Assembly: GCF_017813245.1 (NCBI RefSeq)
Contig: NZ_JAGIQL010000036.1
Location: 1-51,009 of the forward strand
DNA length: 51,009 nucleotides
From: Streptomyces montanisoli
GTDB lineage: Bacteria > Actinomycetota > Actinomycetes > Streptomycetales > Streptomycetaceae
Direction: 5' to 3'
A program made the translations under genes and the position numbers. The notes under the pieces are model-generated. The model worked only from the letters and a program-made list of their open reading frames with translations. It made no database searches and was not told where the DNA came from. This document shows, piece after piece, positions 1-8,158 of this stretch; position 1 is the first letter of the stretch; each line of letters opens with the position of its first letter.

Positions 1-243
1 GGTGCCCTTCCGATCTCGGCCGGCCCGGGCCCCGCCCCCGTGCACCGCAGCGACGGGACGCCGCACACCTCCGGCTCAGGACGTCTCCATGCCGGCGGCC
101 GGGACCGCCGGCAGGCCGAGCCCCCGGTGGCGCCGGCGCTCCCGGACGGCGCCTCCGGCGTCTGCGCGCTGGGCGAGGCGTACGGCCACTGGCCCGCGGG
201 CAGCCCACAGGCCCGGATCTGCCACCAGGCGTACGGGCACTGA
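1..243 (+). CDS. 3' end of an unidentified protein gene
   Basis: The frame ending at the TGA of bases 241-243 is open from the first base of the window, giving 80 codons of a gene whose start lies upstream. The first part is low-complexity and rich in Pro, Gly, Arg and His; the last 30 residues contain two cysteines in a VCALGEAYGHW / ARICHQAYGH pattern. From memory, this looks like the short Cys-containing tail (ALG..YG.W...S.QA..C...YG) seen at the C-terminus of some Streptomyces secreted or hypothetical proteins. The family cannot be named. It runs convergently into the next gene. Confidence is moderate because only the tail is visible. Confidence 0.5.
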   Translation, partial: GALPISAGPGPAPVHRSDGTPHTSGSGRLHAGGRDRRQAEPPVAPALPDGASGVCALGEAYGHWPAGSPQARICHQAYGH

Positions 244-244
244 G

Positions 245-324
245 CCCGTCCGGCCCCGCTCGGACCTGGCCGGATCCCCTCGGACCCGTCCGGTCCCGCT
301 CGGACCCGTCCGGCCCCCTCAGGC
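245..324. repeat. Four tandem copies of a 20-bp unit
   Basis: Units at 245-264, 265-284, 285-304 and 305-324 follow the pattern CCCGTCCGGCCCCGCTCGGA with a few substitutions per copy. The array fills the space between two convergent genes and reaches the stop codon of the minus-strand gene. No hairpin with a T-run is evident, so a terminator role is not shown. Confidence 0.75.
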
Positions 325-759
325 CGGGGAGAGCTGCCGCGCCACCCGCGCGATGGCGGCGCGCACCCCGTCGCCGTACCCGTCGTCCGCCAGCACGTGC
401 GCCGAGGCCCTGGCCCGCTCCAGGTGGAGCCGTGCCGCGTCGGGACGGTGCAGCTTCACGTAGTCGGCCGCAAGGTCCGCGTGGAGGGCCGGGCGCAGGG
501 CCACGACCTCCGGCGCCTCCCCGTCGGCTGCCGTCAGGGCCCTGAGGTCCCAGGCCAGCTCGTCGCCGGGGTCGTCCTGGGCGTCGGCGATGTAGTGCGC
601 GAGCGTGCAGCGCTGGAACGCGTCCCCCGCCTCCCCCAGCTCCGCCCACAGGTCGCCCATGCGGTTGCGCGCCTCCTCGCGGTCACCGCCGTGGAGCAGG
701 ATCACCGCCTGGCCGATCCTGGTCATGAGCGACTCCCCGGACGACTGCCGCTGCTCCAT
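319..759 (-). CDS. Small alpha-helical (TPR-like) hypothetical protein
   Basis: A 146-residue soluble protein with no signal peptide or membrane segment. The sequence alternates short amphipathic helices (for example the GDLWAELGEAGDAF, CTLAHYIADAQDD and DAARLHLERARA segments), the look of a tetratricopeptide-type repeat protein; such proteins usually serve as scaffolds. The ATG at 759 is preferred over the longer frame start at 972 because GGAGGGG lies about nine bases upstream and the longer version would overlap ung in a low-quality Arg/Pro/Ser extension. It lies downstream of ung on the same strand, but an 82-bp AT-richer gap with a possible promoter (TTGAGC, 18 bp, TACGCA) separates them. 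Function unknown. Confidence 0.75.
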   Translation of the reverse strand: MEQRQSSGESLMTRIGQAVILLHGGDREEARNRMGDLWAELGEAGDAFQRCTLAHYIADAQDDPGDELAWDLRALTAADGEAPEVVALRPALHADLAADYVKLHRPDAARLHLERARASAHVLADDGYGDGVRAAIARVARQLSPA

Positions 760-841
760 GCGTGGCCCCTCCACCGCTGCGTAATGAAAATCCGACAAAA
801 CGCTCAATGAAGACGCTAGTCGCGGTCGGCCGTGATCGCCT

Positions 842-1531
842 TCAGGCTCGGCCCAGGTCGGGGATGCGCCAGTCGATCGGCGTGTGGCCCTGGGCGGCCA
901 CCGCCGCGTCGATCCGGGTGAAGGGCCGGGAGCCGAGGAACTTCTTCGCGGAGAGCGGTGACGGGTGGGCACCCTTCACGACGGCGTGCCGCGACTCGTC
1001 GATGAGCGGCAGCTTCTTCTGCGCGTACGCGCCCCACAGCACGAACACGGCGGGGTCCGGCCTCCCCGAGACGGCCCTGATGACCGCGTCCGTGAACTTC
1101 TCCCAGCCCCTGCCCTTGTGCGAGTTGGGCTCGCCCTCGCGCACCGTGAGCACCGCGTTGAGCAGCAGGACGCCCTGCCGCGCCCAGGGCATGAGGTGGC
1201 CGTTGTCCGGCACCGGGTGCCCCAGGTCCTCCTTCATCTCCTTGTAGATGTTCCTGAGCGACGGTGGCGTCCGCACGCCCGGCCGTACCGAGAAGCACAG
1301 GCCGTGGCCCTGGCCCGCGCCGTGGTACGGGTCCTGGCCGATGACGACCACCTTCACGTCCTCGTACGGCGTGGCCGCCAGGGCGGCGAACACCTCGTCC
1401 TCCGGCGGGTGGACGGGACCGTTGGCACGCTCCTTCGCCACGAACTCCATCAGCTCGGCGAAATACGGCTCGCTCAGCTGCCCGCCCAGCGCTCCGCGCC
1501 AGGACTCGGGCAGCATGTCGGTTTCGGTCAC
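842..1531 (-). CDS. ung: Uracil-DNA glycosylase, family 1
   Basis: A cytoplasmic base-excision-repair enzyme that removes uracil from DNA after cytosine deamination or dUTP misincorporation. The 229-residue length is normal for family 1. The water-activating motif GQDPYHG is at residues 65-71 (Asp67), the uracil-binding LLLNAVLTV segment is near 122-130, and the DNA-intercalation motif HPSPLS is at 189-194, with the catalytic His at its start. Start: GTG at 1531 with CGGAGG about nine bases upstream. It lies downstream of the SDR operon on the same strand after a 145-bp gap that holds only short CACGG-type repeats. Family identification is secure. Confidence 0.97.
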   Translation of the reverse strand: MTETDMLPESWRGALGGQLSEPYFAELMEFVAKERANGPVHPPEDEVFAALAATPYEDVKVVVIGQDPYHGAGQGHGLCFSVRPGVRTPPSLRNIYKEMKEDLGHPVPDNGHLMPWARQGVLLLNAVLTVREGEPNSHKGRGWEKFTDAVIRAVSGRPDPAVFVLWGAYAQKKLPLIDESRHAVVKGAHPSPLSAKKFLGSRPFTRIDAAVAAQGHTPIDWRIPDLGRA

Positions 1532-1676
1532 GTCAACATCCTCCGGGGTTCGCCAACTCGTCGGCCGTTCACGAACCTACCGGGCACCACTGACAACGGC
1601 GGCGGCCGGCCCGCCCTCACGGGACGGCCAGCCGCACACGGCACGGCACACGGCACACGGGCGCGGTGCCTGCCGC

Positions 1677-2438
1677 TCACACCCCCGCGTTCAGGAACAG
1701 CCCGCCGTCGACGACGAGCGTCTGCCCGGTGATCCAGCCGGCCGCGTCCGAGCTGAGGAAGGCGGCCGCGCCGCCCACGTCGTCCGGCGCACCGAGACGC
1801 CCCATCGGGTACCCGGCGGCGGCCTCCTCCTCGCGGCCCTCGTAGAGCGTCCGCGCGAACTTCGTCTTCACGACGGCCGGCGCGATCGCGTTGACCCGGA
1901 CGACGGGCGCGAACTCGTGCGCCAGCTGCATCGTCAGGTTGATCATGGCGGCCTTGCTCATGCCGTAGGTGCCCATGAACGGCGACGCGCCGAGCCCCGC
2001 GATGGAGGCGATGTTCAGGATCGTGCCGCCGTGGTCCTTCTGCCACGCGTGCCACGTCTTCTGCGCGAGACCGAGCGCGGACAGCACGTTCGTCTCGTAC
2101 GTCTTGGCGGCGACCGCCAGGTCGAGGTCGGCCAGCGGCGCGAAGACCGGGTTCGTCCCGGCGTTGTTGACGAGGTGGTCGATCCGCCCGTACGCGCCCA
2201 TCACGCCCTCGACGACGGCGGCCTGGTGCGCCGGGTCGTGCGCCTTGCCGGCGATGCCCATGGCCCGGTCGGCGCCGAGCCGCTCGACGGCTTCCCCCAG
2301 CGCGTCCTCGTTGCGCCCGGTGACGCACACGCGGTCGCCGCGCGCGACGAGTGCCTCGGCGATGGCGTAGCCGATGCCCCGGCTCGCGCCGGTCACCAGG
2401 GCGACCTTGCCGCTGTCGGGTGCCTGCTGCTGTGTCAT
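1677..2438 (-). CDS. SDR family oxidoreductase
   Basis: A classical short-chain dehydrogenase/reductase of 253 residues that uses NAD(P)H on a carbonyl or hydroxyl substrate not identifiable from sequence. The Rossmann glycine motif TGASRGIG is near residues 16-23, NNAG is near 91-94, and the catalytic Ser is in NIASIAG followed by Tyr-x3-Lys in YGMSK. The C-terminal dimerisation strand reads TLVVDGG. The ATG start has GAGGA just upstream. It is the second gene of an operon: the preceding FabG-like gene ends only 13 bases before this start. The pairing of two SDR genes behind one regulated promoter suggests fatty-acyl or related keto-acyl metabolism, but this is inference. Confidence 0.92.
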   Translation of the reverse strand: MTQQQAPDSGKVALVTGASRGIGYAIAEALVARGDRVCVTGRNEDALGEAVERLGADRAMGIAGKAHDPAHQAAVVEGVMGAYGRIDHLVNNAGTNPVFAPLADLDLAVAAKTYETNVLSALGLAQKTWHAWQKDHGGTILNIASIAGLGASPFMGTYGMSKAAMINLTMQLAHEFAPVVRVNAIAPAVVKTKFARTLYEGREEEAAAGYPMGRLGAPDDVGGAAAFLSSDAAGWITGQTLVVDGGLFLNAGV

Positions 2439-2451
2439 GGCTGTCCTCGGT

Positions 2452-3213
2452 TCAGTTGAGCGGGCCGCCGGCCACGTACATGACCTGCCCGGAGACGAAC
2501 CCCGCGTCGTCGCCGGTGAAGAAGGCGATGGCGTTGGCGACGTCCTCGGGCCTGCCGGCGCGCTGCACGGGGATCTGGCTGACGGCGGCCGCCTCGAAGT
2601 CCTCGAAGCTCATGCCGACCCGGGCGGCCGTCGCGGCGGTCATGTCCGTGGCGATGAAGCCGGGCGCCACGGCGTTCGCGGTGATGCCGAACTTGCCGAG
2701 CTCCTTGGCGAGCGTCTTGGTGAAGCCCTGCAGCCCCGCCTTGACCGAGGCGTAGTTGAGCTGGCCCCTGTTGCCGAGCGCGGAGGACGACGAGAGGCTG
2801 ACGATGCGGCCCCAGCGGGCGTCGACCATGTGCTTCTGGCACGCGCGCGACATCAGGAACGAGCCCTTGAGGTGCACGTTCATCACGGTGTCCCAGTCGG
2901 ACTCGGACATCTTGAACAGCAGGTTGTCCCGCAGGACACCCGCGTTGTTGACGAGGATCGTCGGGGCGCCGAGCTCCGCGACGACCCGCCCGACGGCCGC
3001 CTCCACCTGCGCGCTCTGCGAGACGTCGCAGCCGACGGCGAGCGCCTTGCCGCCCGCCTCCGTGATCGCGCCCACGGTCTTCGCACAGGCCGCCTCGTCC
3101 AGGTCGAGTACGGCGACGGCGCGGCCCTCGGCCGCGAGCCGCACGGCGGTCGCGGCGCCGATCCCCCGCGCCGCCCCGGTAACGACGGCGACTCGCTGCT
3201 CGGTGGTGGACAT
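2452..3213 (-). CDS. fabG: 3-oxoacyl-ACP reductase-like SDR (FabG family)
   Basis: A 253-residue cytosolic SDR that most resembles beta-ketoacyl-ACP reductases. Visible motifs are TGAARGIG (cofactor loop), a DLDEAACAKT segment after the second strand, NNAG, Ser in SLSSSSA, YASVK (catalytic Tyr and Lys), and NAVAPGFI after the active site. The start at 3213 is preferred over the longer frame start at 3243 because GAGGAG sits directly upstream. It is the first gene of an operon with the downstream SDR and is driven by the promoter and operator described upstream. True FabG versus a pathway-specific paralogue cannot be separated from sequence alone. Confidence 0.9.
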   Translation of the reverse strand: MSTTEQRVAVVTGAARGIGAATAVRLAAEGRAVAVLDLDEAACAKTVGAITEAGGKALAVGCDVSQSAQVEAAVGRVVAELGAPTILVNNAGVLRDNLLFKMSESDWDTVMNVHLKGSFLMSRACQKHMVDARWGRIVSLSSSSALGNRGQLNYASVKAGLQGFTKTLAKELGKFGITANAVAPGFIATDMTAATAARVGMSFEDFEAAAVSQIPVQRAGRPEDVANAIAFFTGDDAGFVSGQVMYVAGGPLN

Positions 3214-3245
3214 CCCTGTTCTCCTCGCCCTAGGAAACCTCATCG

Positions 3246-3306
3246 ACTGAGCGACCGCTTAGTCTCTTGGCAGGACGACGCTAGAAGCCCTGGCACGCGG
3301 TGTCAA
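3246..3306 (-). promoter_or_regulatory. Promoter and TetR-type operator of the SDR operon
   Basis: Reading the minus strand, a -35 TTGACA (3306-3301), a 17-bp spacer and a -10 TAGCGT (3283-3278) form a good vegetative promoter. Just downstream of the expected start point lies an 18-bp dyad at 3263-3246 with arms ACTAAGCG and CGCTCAGT, one mismatch. The arrangement is that of a repressor blocking early transcription; TetR-family regulators of acyl-metabolism genes often use similar ACTnAGCG half-sites. No TetR gene is in the vicinity. Confidence 0.7.
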
Positions 3307-3447
3307 CGGGCCGGGCCAGTGGCGGTCGCCTCACGGGCCGCGGGTACCGCCGAACGGTCCTCGCGGCGCCCGCGTGCCGACGTCACAGCGGTCGGTTGAT
3401 CAACTCATCGATGCGTCGACGCGTCGACAAAGCGGCAATCGAGATGA

Positions 3448-3831
3448 TCAGCGCACCAGCAGATCGAGCAGCCGCTCCGCCTCCGCCTTCGGATCGGCCG
3501 TCAGCCCCGTGTGGACGGGCCCCGGCTGCACGACGGTGGAGCGCGGCGCGATCAGCCATCGGAACCTGCGCCCCGCGTCGTCCCGCCCCGCCTGGCCCGC
3601 CGAGGCGCCTCCGTCGCACACGGACTCGACGGCCGCGAGCGCGGCCCGCACACCCGCCAGGTCGACCGACGGATCGAGCGCCGTCACGCGCGCCTCGTCC
3701 AGGTGGGTCCTCGCGGCGATGAAGGACTGCGCCCGGCAGTACACGATCACCCCGGCGTTGCAGCACTCGCCGCGCTCGACGCGCGGAACCACGCGCAGCA
3801 GCGCGTACTCGTAGACGTCCCGCACGCTCAT
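3448..3831 (-). CDS. DUF3037 family protein
   Basis: A 127-residue protein starting MSVRDVYEYALLRVVPRVERGE, typical of the DUF3037 family: a Tyr/Glu-rich start followed by a CCNAGVIVYC segment. The biochemical function is unknown. Its start codon overlaps the stop of the upstream HipA-like kinase gene in an ATGA arrangement (3828-3831), so the two are translationally coupled and likely act together; this pairing is common in bacteria. The longer frame start at 3891 would overlap the kinase gene by 64 bases and was not chosen. Confidence 0.85.
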   Translation of the reverse strand: MSVRDVYEYALLRVVPRVERGECCNAGVIVYCRAQSFIAARTHLDEARVTALDPSVDLAGVRAALAAVESVCDGGASAGQAGRDDAGRRFRWLIAPRSTVVQPGPVHTGLTADPKAEAERLLDLLVR

Positions 3832-4676
3832 CGGCCGCCCTCCCGTCCGCGCGGGCCCCGGGCGCCGTCGTCCGAACGGCCGGTGAGCCATCCGGGCGCA
3901 CGCGAGAGACCCTTCCTGGTGGGCGCGTCCATGACGATGCGCTCGTGGATGGTCGCCGCCCGGGCCAGCAGCGGCGCCGCGTAGGCACGCCGCAGCTCAC
4001 CGGTCGTCGCGAAGCCGGGCTCGTCGACCAGCCACTCGTCCGGCACGGCCGCGGTGACCTCCGCGAGCAGGTCCTCCGTCACCAGCGGCGCGAGCGCGGC
4101 GGCCGCGGCCGCGACGTCCGGCGAGAACGGCGCGAGCGCGTGGTCGGATGCGTTGTAGGGCTTGGCCGCGGAGGCCTGCGCGGTGGGCCAGTTGTGGTGC
4201 CAGATCATGGTCGCGCCGTGGTCGATGAGGTAGAGGTCTCCGTGCCAGACGAGCATGTTCGGATTGCGCCAGGAGCGGTCGACGTTGTTGATCAGTGCGT
4301 CGAACCAGACGACACGGCCGGCCTCTTCAGGCCCGACCTCGTAGGCGAGCGGGTCGAACCCTATGGACCCCGGCAGGTAGTCCATGCCGAGGTTCAGCCC
4401 GCCGCTCGCCTTCAGCAGCTCCTGGACCTCCTCGTCGGGCTCCGACAGGCCGATGACGGGGTCGAGCTGCATGGTGACCAGCTCGGGCACCCGCAGCCCG
4501 AGCCGGCGGCCGAGCTCGCCGCAGACGACCTCGGCCACGAGCGTCTTGCGCCCCTGGCCGGCCCCGGTGAACTTCATGACGTACGTGCCGAGGTCGTCGG
4601 CCTCGACGATCCCGGGCAGCGACCCGCCTTCACGCAGGGGCGTGACATAGCGGGTCGCGACGACCTCTCTCAGCAC
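3828..4676 (-). CDS. HipA family kinase
   Basis: A 282-residue single-gene HipA-like kinase of the type paired with DUF3037, without the N-terminal domain of canonical HipA toxins. The TYVMKF segment near residue 33 holds the probable ATP-binding lysine, NNVDRSWRNPNML near 130 the catalytic Asp and metal-binding Asn, and LIDHGATM the DFG-equivalent. The last 30 residues are Arg/Gly-rich. Start GTG at 4676 with only a weak GGGAAA upstream. The gene begins directly beside the integrase remnant, so it marks the left edge of the accessory islet or flanks the old insertion site. Substrate unknown; no HipB-like antitoxin gene is nearby. Confidence 0.85.
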   Translation of the reverse strand: MLREVVATRYVTPLREGGSLPGIVEADDLGTYVMKFTGAGQGRKTLVAEVVCGELGRRLGLRVPELVTMQLDPVIGLSEPDEEVQELLKASGGLNLGMDYLPGSIGFDPLAYEVGPEEAGRVVWFDALINNVDRSWRNPNMLVWHGDLYLIDHGATMIWHHNWPTAQASAAKPYNASDHALAPFSPDVAAAAAALAPLVTEDLLAEVTAAVPDEWLVDEPGFATTGELRRAYAAPLLARAATIHERIVMDAPTRKGLSRAPGWLTGRSDDGARGPRGREGGR

Positions 4677-4782
4677 TTTCCCAGGCCACCCATCTCTTCA
4701 GCCTTACAATCCACGGAATGCTCTCCCGGGGTGCCGGGGCGCGAATCGCCCGTCAACGACGCTGGGGAGAATCTGGGGAGTT

Positions 4783-5097
4783 TCAGCTGGCGCTCTGGTC
4801 TCCCCGCTCCCCAAGCATATTGTCGAGGGTGCTGCGCCCCTTGCTGCCAGCTTCCGGCATGAAGTGAGCATAGTAACCGAGGGTGATCGCCGGAGACGAG
4901 TGTCCGAGCCACCGAGCCAGGGTCACGACGGACTCACCGGCTTCCAGCATGATCGAGGCGTAGGTGTGCCGAAGCACATGGAAACCGTCCTTCGGGGCCG
5001 CCGCCCACTGCCAGGCTTTCGCCCCCTCAGCACGCGGCGGGATGACTCCGGCCTTCGCCAAGGCGGGCTTCCAGGCATAGGTGTTCCATGTGTTCAC
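4783..5097 (-). pseudogene. Tyrosine recombinase (phage-type integrase), C-terminal fragment
   Basis: The fragment of about 104 residues contains the second half of the tyrosine recombinase catalytic domain: HVLRHTYAS (His and second catalytic Arg), the LGHSS His, and the nucleophile region LGYYAHF. The SAM-like DNA-binding domain and the first catalytic Arg, about 280 residues in such integrases, are missing. Coding-like sequence continues upstream to about base 5128, reading ...LTTRFGNPVS..., and stops where an IS630-type remnant begins, so the gene was probably cut by that insertion and later deletion. The remnant cannot catalyse recombination, so the islet is immobile unless helped in trans. 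Confidence 0.88.
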
Positions 5098-5128
5098 CGA
5101 GACGGGGTTGCCGAAGCGCGTGGTGAGT

Positions 5129-5340
5129 ACTGAACTTGATCGGGTGATGTCGGGCTGTTCGCCAGACAGCGTGAAGGTGACCTCGGTAGTCCTCCTTCGG
5201 TGAGATATGCGTAGGGCGGCGGCTTGACCGACATCGGGAGAGACGCGCGGGAGCGGGTCCGGCGCCAGGCCGTGACGTGCTTTGAGGTTGGCGGGAAGAA
5301 CCGGGAGATCGCTGCCATGCTGCGGGTCTCGCGTCCCTCG
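5129..5340 (+). mobile_element. IS630-family insertion sequence remnant
   Basis: From GTG at 5200 the frame reads V-R-Y-A-stop-G-G-G-L-T, which matches the common MRYxQGGGLT start of Streptomyces IS630-type transposases, with TAG at 5212-5214 where CAG would be expected. The frame then continues with RERVRRQAVTCFEVGG and REIAAMLRVS, the helix-turn-helix DNA-binding region, before similarity fades near base 5335. The DDE catalytic domain is absent. The probable left edge abuts a TA dinucleotide inside the integrase frame; IS630/Tc1 elements target TA. The right terminus was not found. Confidence 0.7.
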
Positions 5341-5526
5341 ACGGGTTCTGTCCTGCCCACGACGGCACCATGGAACCTGTCATTGGTCGGGACCCGGAAC
5401 ATAGGCACGAGCACAGGCTGCCGCCGACAGGGCCGCTGGATAAACGCGGCCGTGCGGGCATCGGCTCGCGAAGGGAGGGAAAGCGCGCACGTCAGCGGAC
5501 CGTATGGCGCACCTTGACCGGGTGAT

Positions 5527-5900
5527 GGGGCGCTTCAGCCCCGTCAAGTGTGCTCGGGGAAGCCGGGCAAGTTCTCGACCTCGGTTGTAGTGGTGAACGC
5601 ACCGCCGACGAAGATGGCGCCGCCGAAGACGAGCGGCTTGAGCTCTGGCGCGGGCGGTGTAGAGGGCGGGGTGAATCCGGCGCGGCCGGAGTTACTGAGC
5701 GCTGGAGCAGCCACCACACGGGCACTTGGAAGAACCACCTACGACTGTGACTTGCGTAGTGAGGCGAACGAGGCACCAGGACCGCTTCCTGCATGTTCGT
5801 GCAGATCTCACCCGTAGTTTCTGGGGCTCCTGTGTACCTGGTACCGCTATCTACCTTGCCCGCGCGCACCCAACTCTGCCCACGCTGCATACTCCTCTTG
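5527..5900. other. Islet junction sequence without a clear gene
   Basis: The stretch between the IS remnant and the kinase gene is less GC-biased than its surroundings. A minus-strand frame from GTG 5738 to TGA 5544 could encode 64 residues (a hydrophobic PLVFGGAIFVGGAF segment) and is followed by a small hairpin at 5527-5542 (GGGGC, six-base loop, GCCCC). It has no good ribosome binding site and no recognised family, so I do not call it a gene. Nothing else is evident. Confidence 0.35.
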
Positions 5901-5908
5901 GGCCTGGT

Positions 5909-8158
5909 TCAGTGGCCCGTCAACAGGAATGTGACGTATTTCCGGACACCGAGGTTGCGCCGGGTCTCCGTCCGTGCGGTGCTGAGTTCGCCCGTCACCC
6001 TCGCTCGCTCCGCCTCGGCGCCGCTCAGCTGCTTCTGACGTTGCAACAGGTCAGCACGCTTGCGCTGGGTCTCCATAGCACGCTGCTGGCGGTCGGCCGT
6101 GAGCCGCTGCCGTGCGTCGGTGATCTGCTTTTGGAGGACGTCCCTGTCCTGCTGGGCCTTGCTCTCAGCCTGCTTTATCTCCCGGTCGTACTGCGTCCGC
6201 AGCGTGGCGATCTCTGCGCGGATCCTCGTCAGGGCTGACCCAGGCAGCTTCGCGGGTGCGGATGCCCTTGCCCGTTGCTCCAGGGACCGGCGCCATGCGT
6301 CGAGGGCGTTCGCCCGTGCTTCGCCCACGCCGGCCACACGGACGTGGTGGCCGCCTGCGCGGACGAAGTAGGCGACACGGCTCCCGGAACCCTGGCTTTG
6401 GGAGTAGGACACCCCCGTGAAGTCGGCCGCGGTGCGGATTCCAGCCTGCACCAGAGCCCCGACCGTCTTGGCGCCCATGTTCGACAGTGACCGCGCTTCC
6501 TGAATCGAAGTGGCGCGCAGCTTCGCTTCGACGTGCTGGCGTACCGCCGGTTCCAGCGCGGCGGCGATCTTGTTCTGCTCTCTGGCGGGAAGCTCCGCCT
6601 TGCGCTGGCGGGACTGGTCGGTGCGGCGGTTCAGATCCATAGTGATGCGAGCCAGTCCGTCGCGCAGGTCGGTCTGCAGGGTCTGCATGCGCTTGTCAGT
6701 GGCTGCGCCGTCCTTGGCAGTGGCGGCATCCAGCTTCTGGATCTCCTGCTCCAGCCGCCTGTGGGCGCCGGCCGGATCCTTGAGTTCGCGGGCCCGACGA
6801 CGTAGTCCCCGGACCCGTTGGCGGGCGGTTCGATACTCCGGCCTGAACCGTCGGCCTACGCCGATCATGGCAGCCGAGGCGAGTAGGGCGGCCCCCTGCG
6901 CGGCAGGCAGGTAGCCCTCCGGCTGTCCGACAGTGACCGCGAGCACGGTTGGGGCGGCGGTGCCCAGTACGGCGGTGGCCGCGGCCGCCAGGTCGCGAGG
7001 GCGGCGCCCGGTGAAGCCCGCGGAGGCGGGGGCCGGCGCGCTAGTCGGCACCGCACTTGCAGGGGCGGACGCCACGCGACCCACCAGCCAGGCTGGGATG
7101 CCACCGGAAGGCGCATTTGCCTGGGCGGCGGCACTCGTCGTACCGCCGGTCGCCGTCGGAGCCGCGGCGTTGCCCTTGCGCTTGCGGGGTGGGGCGGGGA
7201 GCGTGAGCGCGTCGGCGGTCAGGCGGGGCAGCGTAGAGCAGGGTTGCCCAAGGAAGCCCCGGACGTGGGCGGACTCCACGCGGAGCCGTTGGTCGGAGTG
7301 GCCGAGGAGCAGGGGCCAGGCCAGTGACGTCGCCGGGTCCTTGAAGTCGGGCTCGGAGAGGATCAGGTACTCGCCCTGGCTGTCGTGAAGCTGAGTCCAC
7401 AGGCTTGAGTCGGTAGCGACGGCGAGCAGGGAAAGGTGGATGAGCCAGGCCGAGAAGCGGTCCATGGCGGGCCCGAAGTCGGCGGTGCCGCGTTGCGGCG
7501 ACTGGTAGTTGCGGTGGCCGTTCTCCGTCGCTGCTTCGCCCTTGAGAGCGGGGACGTACATGCCGTCGTAGTCGACAAGCCTAAGTGTGCTGTCGTCCGC
7601 CACGAGGATGTTGCCGTGCTGCAGGTCTCCGTGGGCGATGCCATGGTCGTCCAAGTCGCCCACCATCGCGAGGAAGCGGTCGGCGAGGGCGTGGACGGCA
7701 GCCGGGTCGTGGCGGTGATGATCGATCCAAGACATGAGGTCGGTGCCCTGCACCCACGCCATCCGGACCACCGGGAACCAGTCGCCGAGGGCCAGCACGC
7801 CCTGCTCCAAAAATTCGAAGCGCACAGGCCACGGTTGAGAGAGACTGCCCGTGTCGAGCGCGCGCAGAGCAGTGCTGATCGCTGTGTAACGGGCACCGAT
7901 GGCGTCGGTGTCCCGGGTGAAGCACTTGAGCGCGTAGCGCTCCCCGTCCGGCGCGGTGACGGAGAAGACGCTGGCAAAGTTGCCGGAGATCGCCTTGGGA
8001 CCAAGGACAGGACTCTGCTGGACGGTTCCGTGCTGGAGATCAGGATCGCGGAAGCAGAGTTCGGGGTGTTGCAGGGCCTCAGCGTAGTTTGCGCCCGTAG
8101 GGTATTTCCGGACCCCACCGGTTCCGGTGGTGGAGCGACCGCCGGAGGACACAGCCAT
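5909..8158 (-). CDS. TerY-P-type protein kinase with helix-hairpin-helix tail (YegI-like)
   Basis: A 749-residue multidomain protein. Residues about 50-300 form a Ser/Thr-kinase-like domain: GNFASVFSV glycine loop near 59-67, Lys78, the catalytic loop HGDLQHGN at 176-183 (HGD instead of HRD), and DYDG at 196-199 in place of DFG, as in the YegI type. Residues 320-385 are a Pro/Ala/Thr linker, about 389-436 hold two hydrophobic segments, 440-545 are a charged coiled coil, 556-625 hold two helix-hairpin-helix-like motifs (MGAKTVGALVQAGI, VAGVGEARANAL), and 640-735 another coiled coil. The ATG overlaps the PP2C-like gene stop (TGATG), so translation is coupled. Family knowledge: kinase of a VWA/PP2C/kinase triad; HhH suggests a link to nucleic acid. 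Confidence 0.9.
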   Translation of the reverse strand: MAVSSGGRSTTGTGGVRKYPTGANYAEALQHPELCFRDPDLQHGTVQQSPVLGPKAISGNFASVFSVTAPDGERYALKCFTRDTDAIGARYTAISTALRALDTGSLSQPWPVRFEFLEQGVLALGDWFPVVRMAWVQGTDLMSWIDHHRHDPAAVHALADRFLAMVGDLDDHGIAHGDLQHGNILVADDSTLRLVDYDGMYVPALKGEAATENGHRNYQSPQRGTADFGPAMDRFSAWLIHLSLLAVATDSSLWTQLHDSQGEYLILSEPDFKDPATSLAWPLLLGHSDQRLRVESAHVRGFLGQPCSTLPRLTADALTLPAPPRKRKGNAAAPTATGGTTSAAAQANAPSGGIPAWLVGRVASAPASAVPTSAPAPASAGFTGRRPRDLAAAATAVLGTAAPTVLAVTVGQPEGYLPAAQGAALLASAAMIGVGRRFRPEYRTARQRVRGLRRRARELKDPAGAHRRLEQEIQKLDAATAKDGAATDKRMQTLQTDLRDGLARITMDLNRRTDQSRQRKAELPAREQNKIAAALEPAVRQHVEAKLRATSIQEARSLSNMGAKTVGALVQAGIRTAADFTGVSYSQSQGSGSRVAYFVRAGGHHVRVAGVGEARANALDAWRRSLEQRARASAPAKLPGSALTRIRAEIATLRTQYDREIKQAESKAQQDRDVLQKQITDARQRLTADRQQRAMETQRKRADLLQRQKQLSGAEAERARVTGELSTARTETRRNLGVRKYVTFLLTGH

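Noticed and set aside
5511..5530. Second copy of the CTTGAtCGGGTGATG sequence found near 5135, considered as the right end of the IS
   Set aside because: It is in direct, not inverted, orientation, so it cannot be the matching terminal inverted repeat; it might be a chance or second-copy left end.
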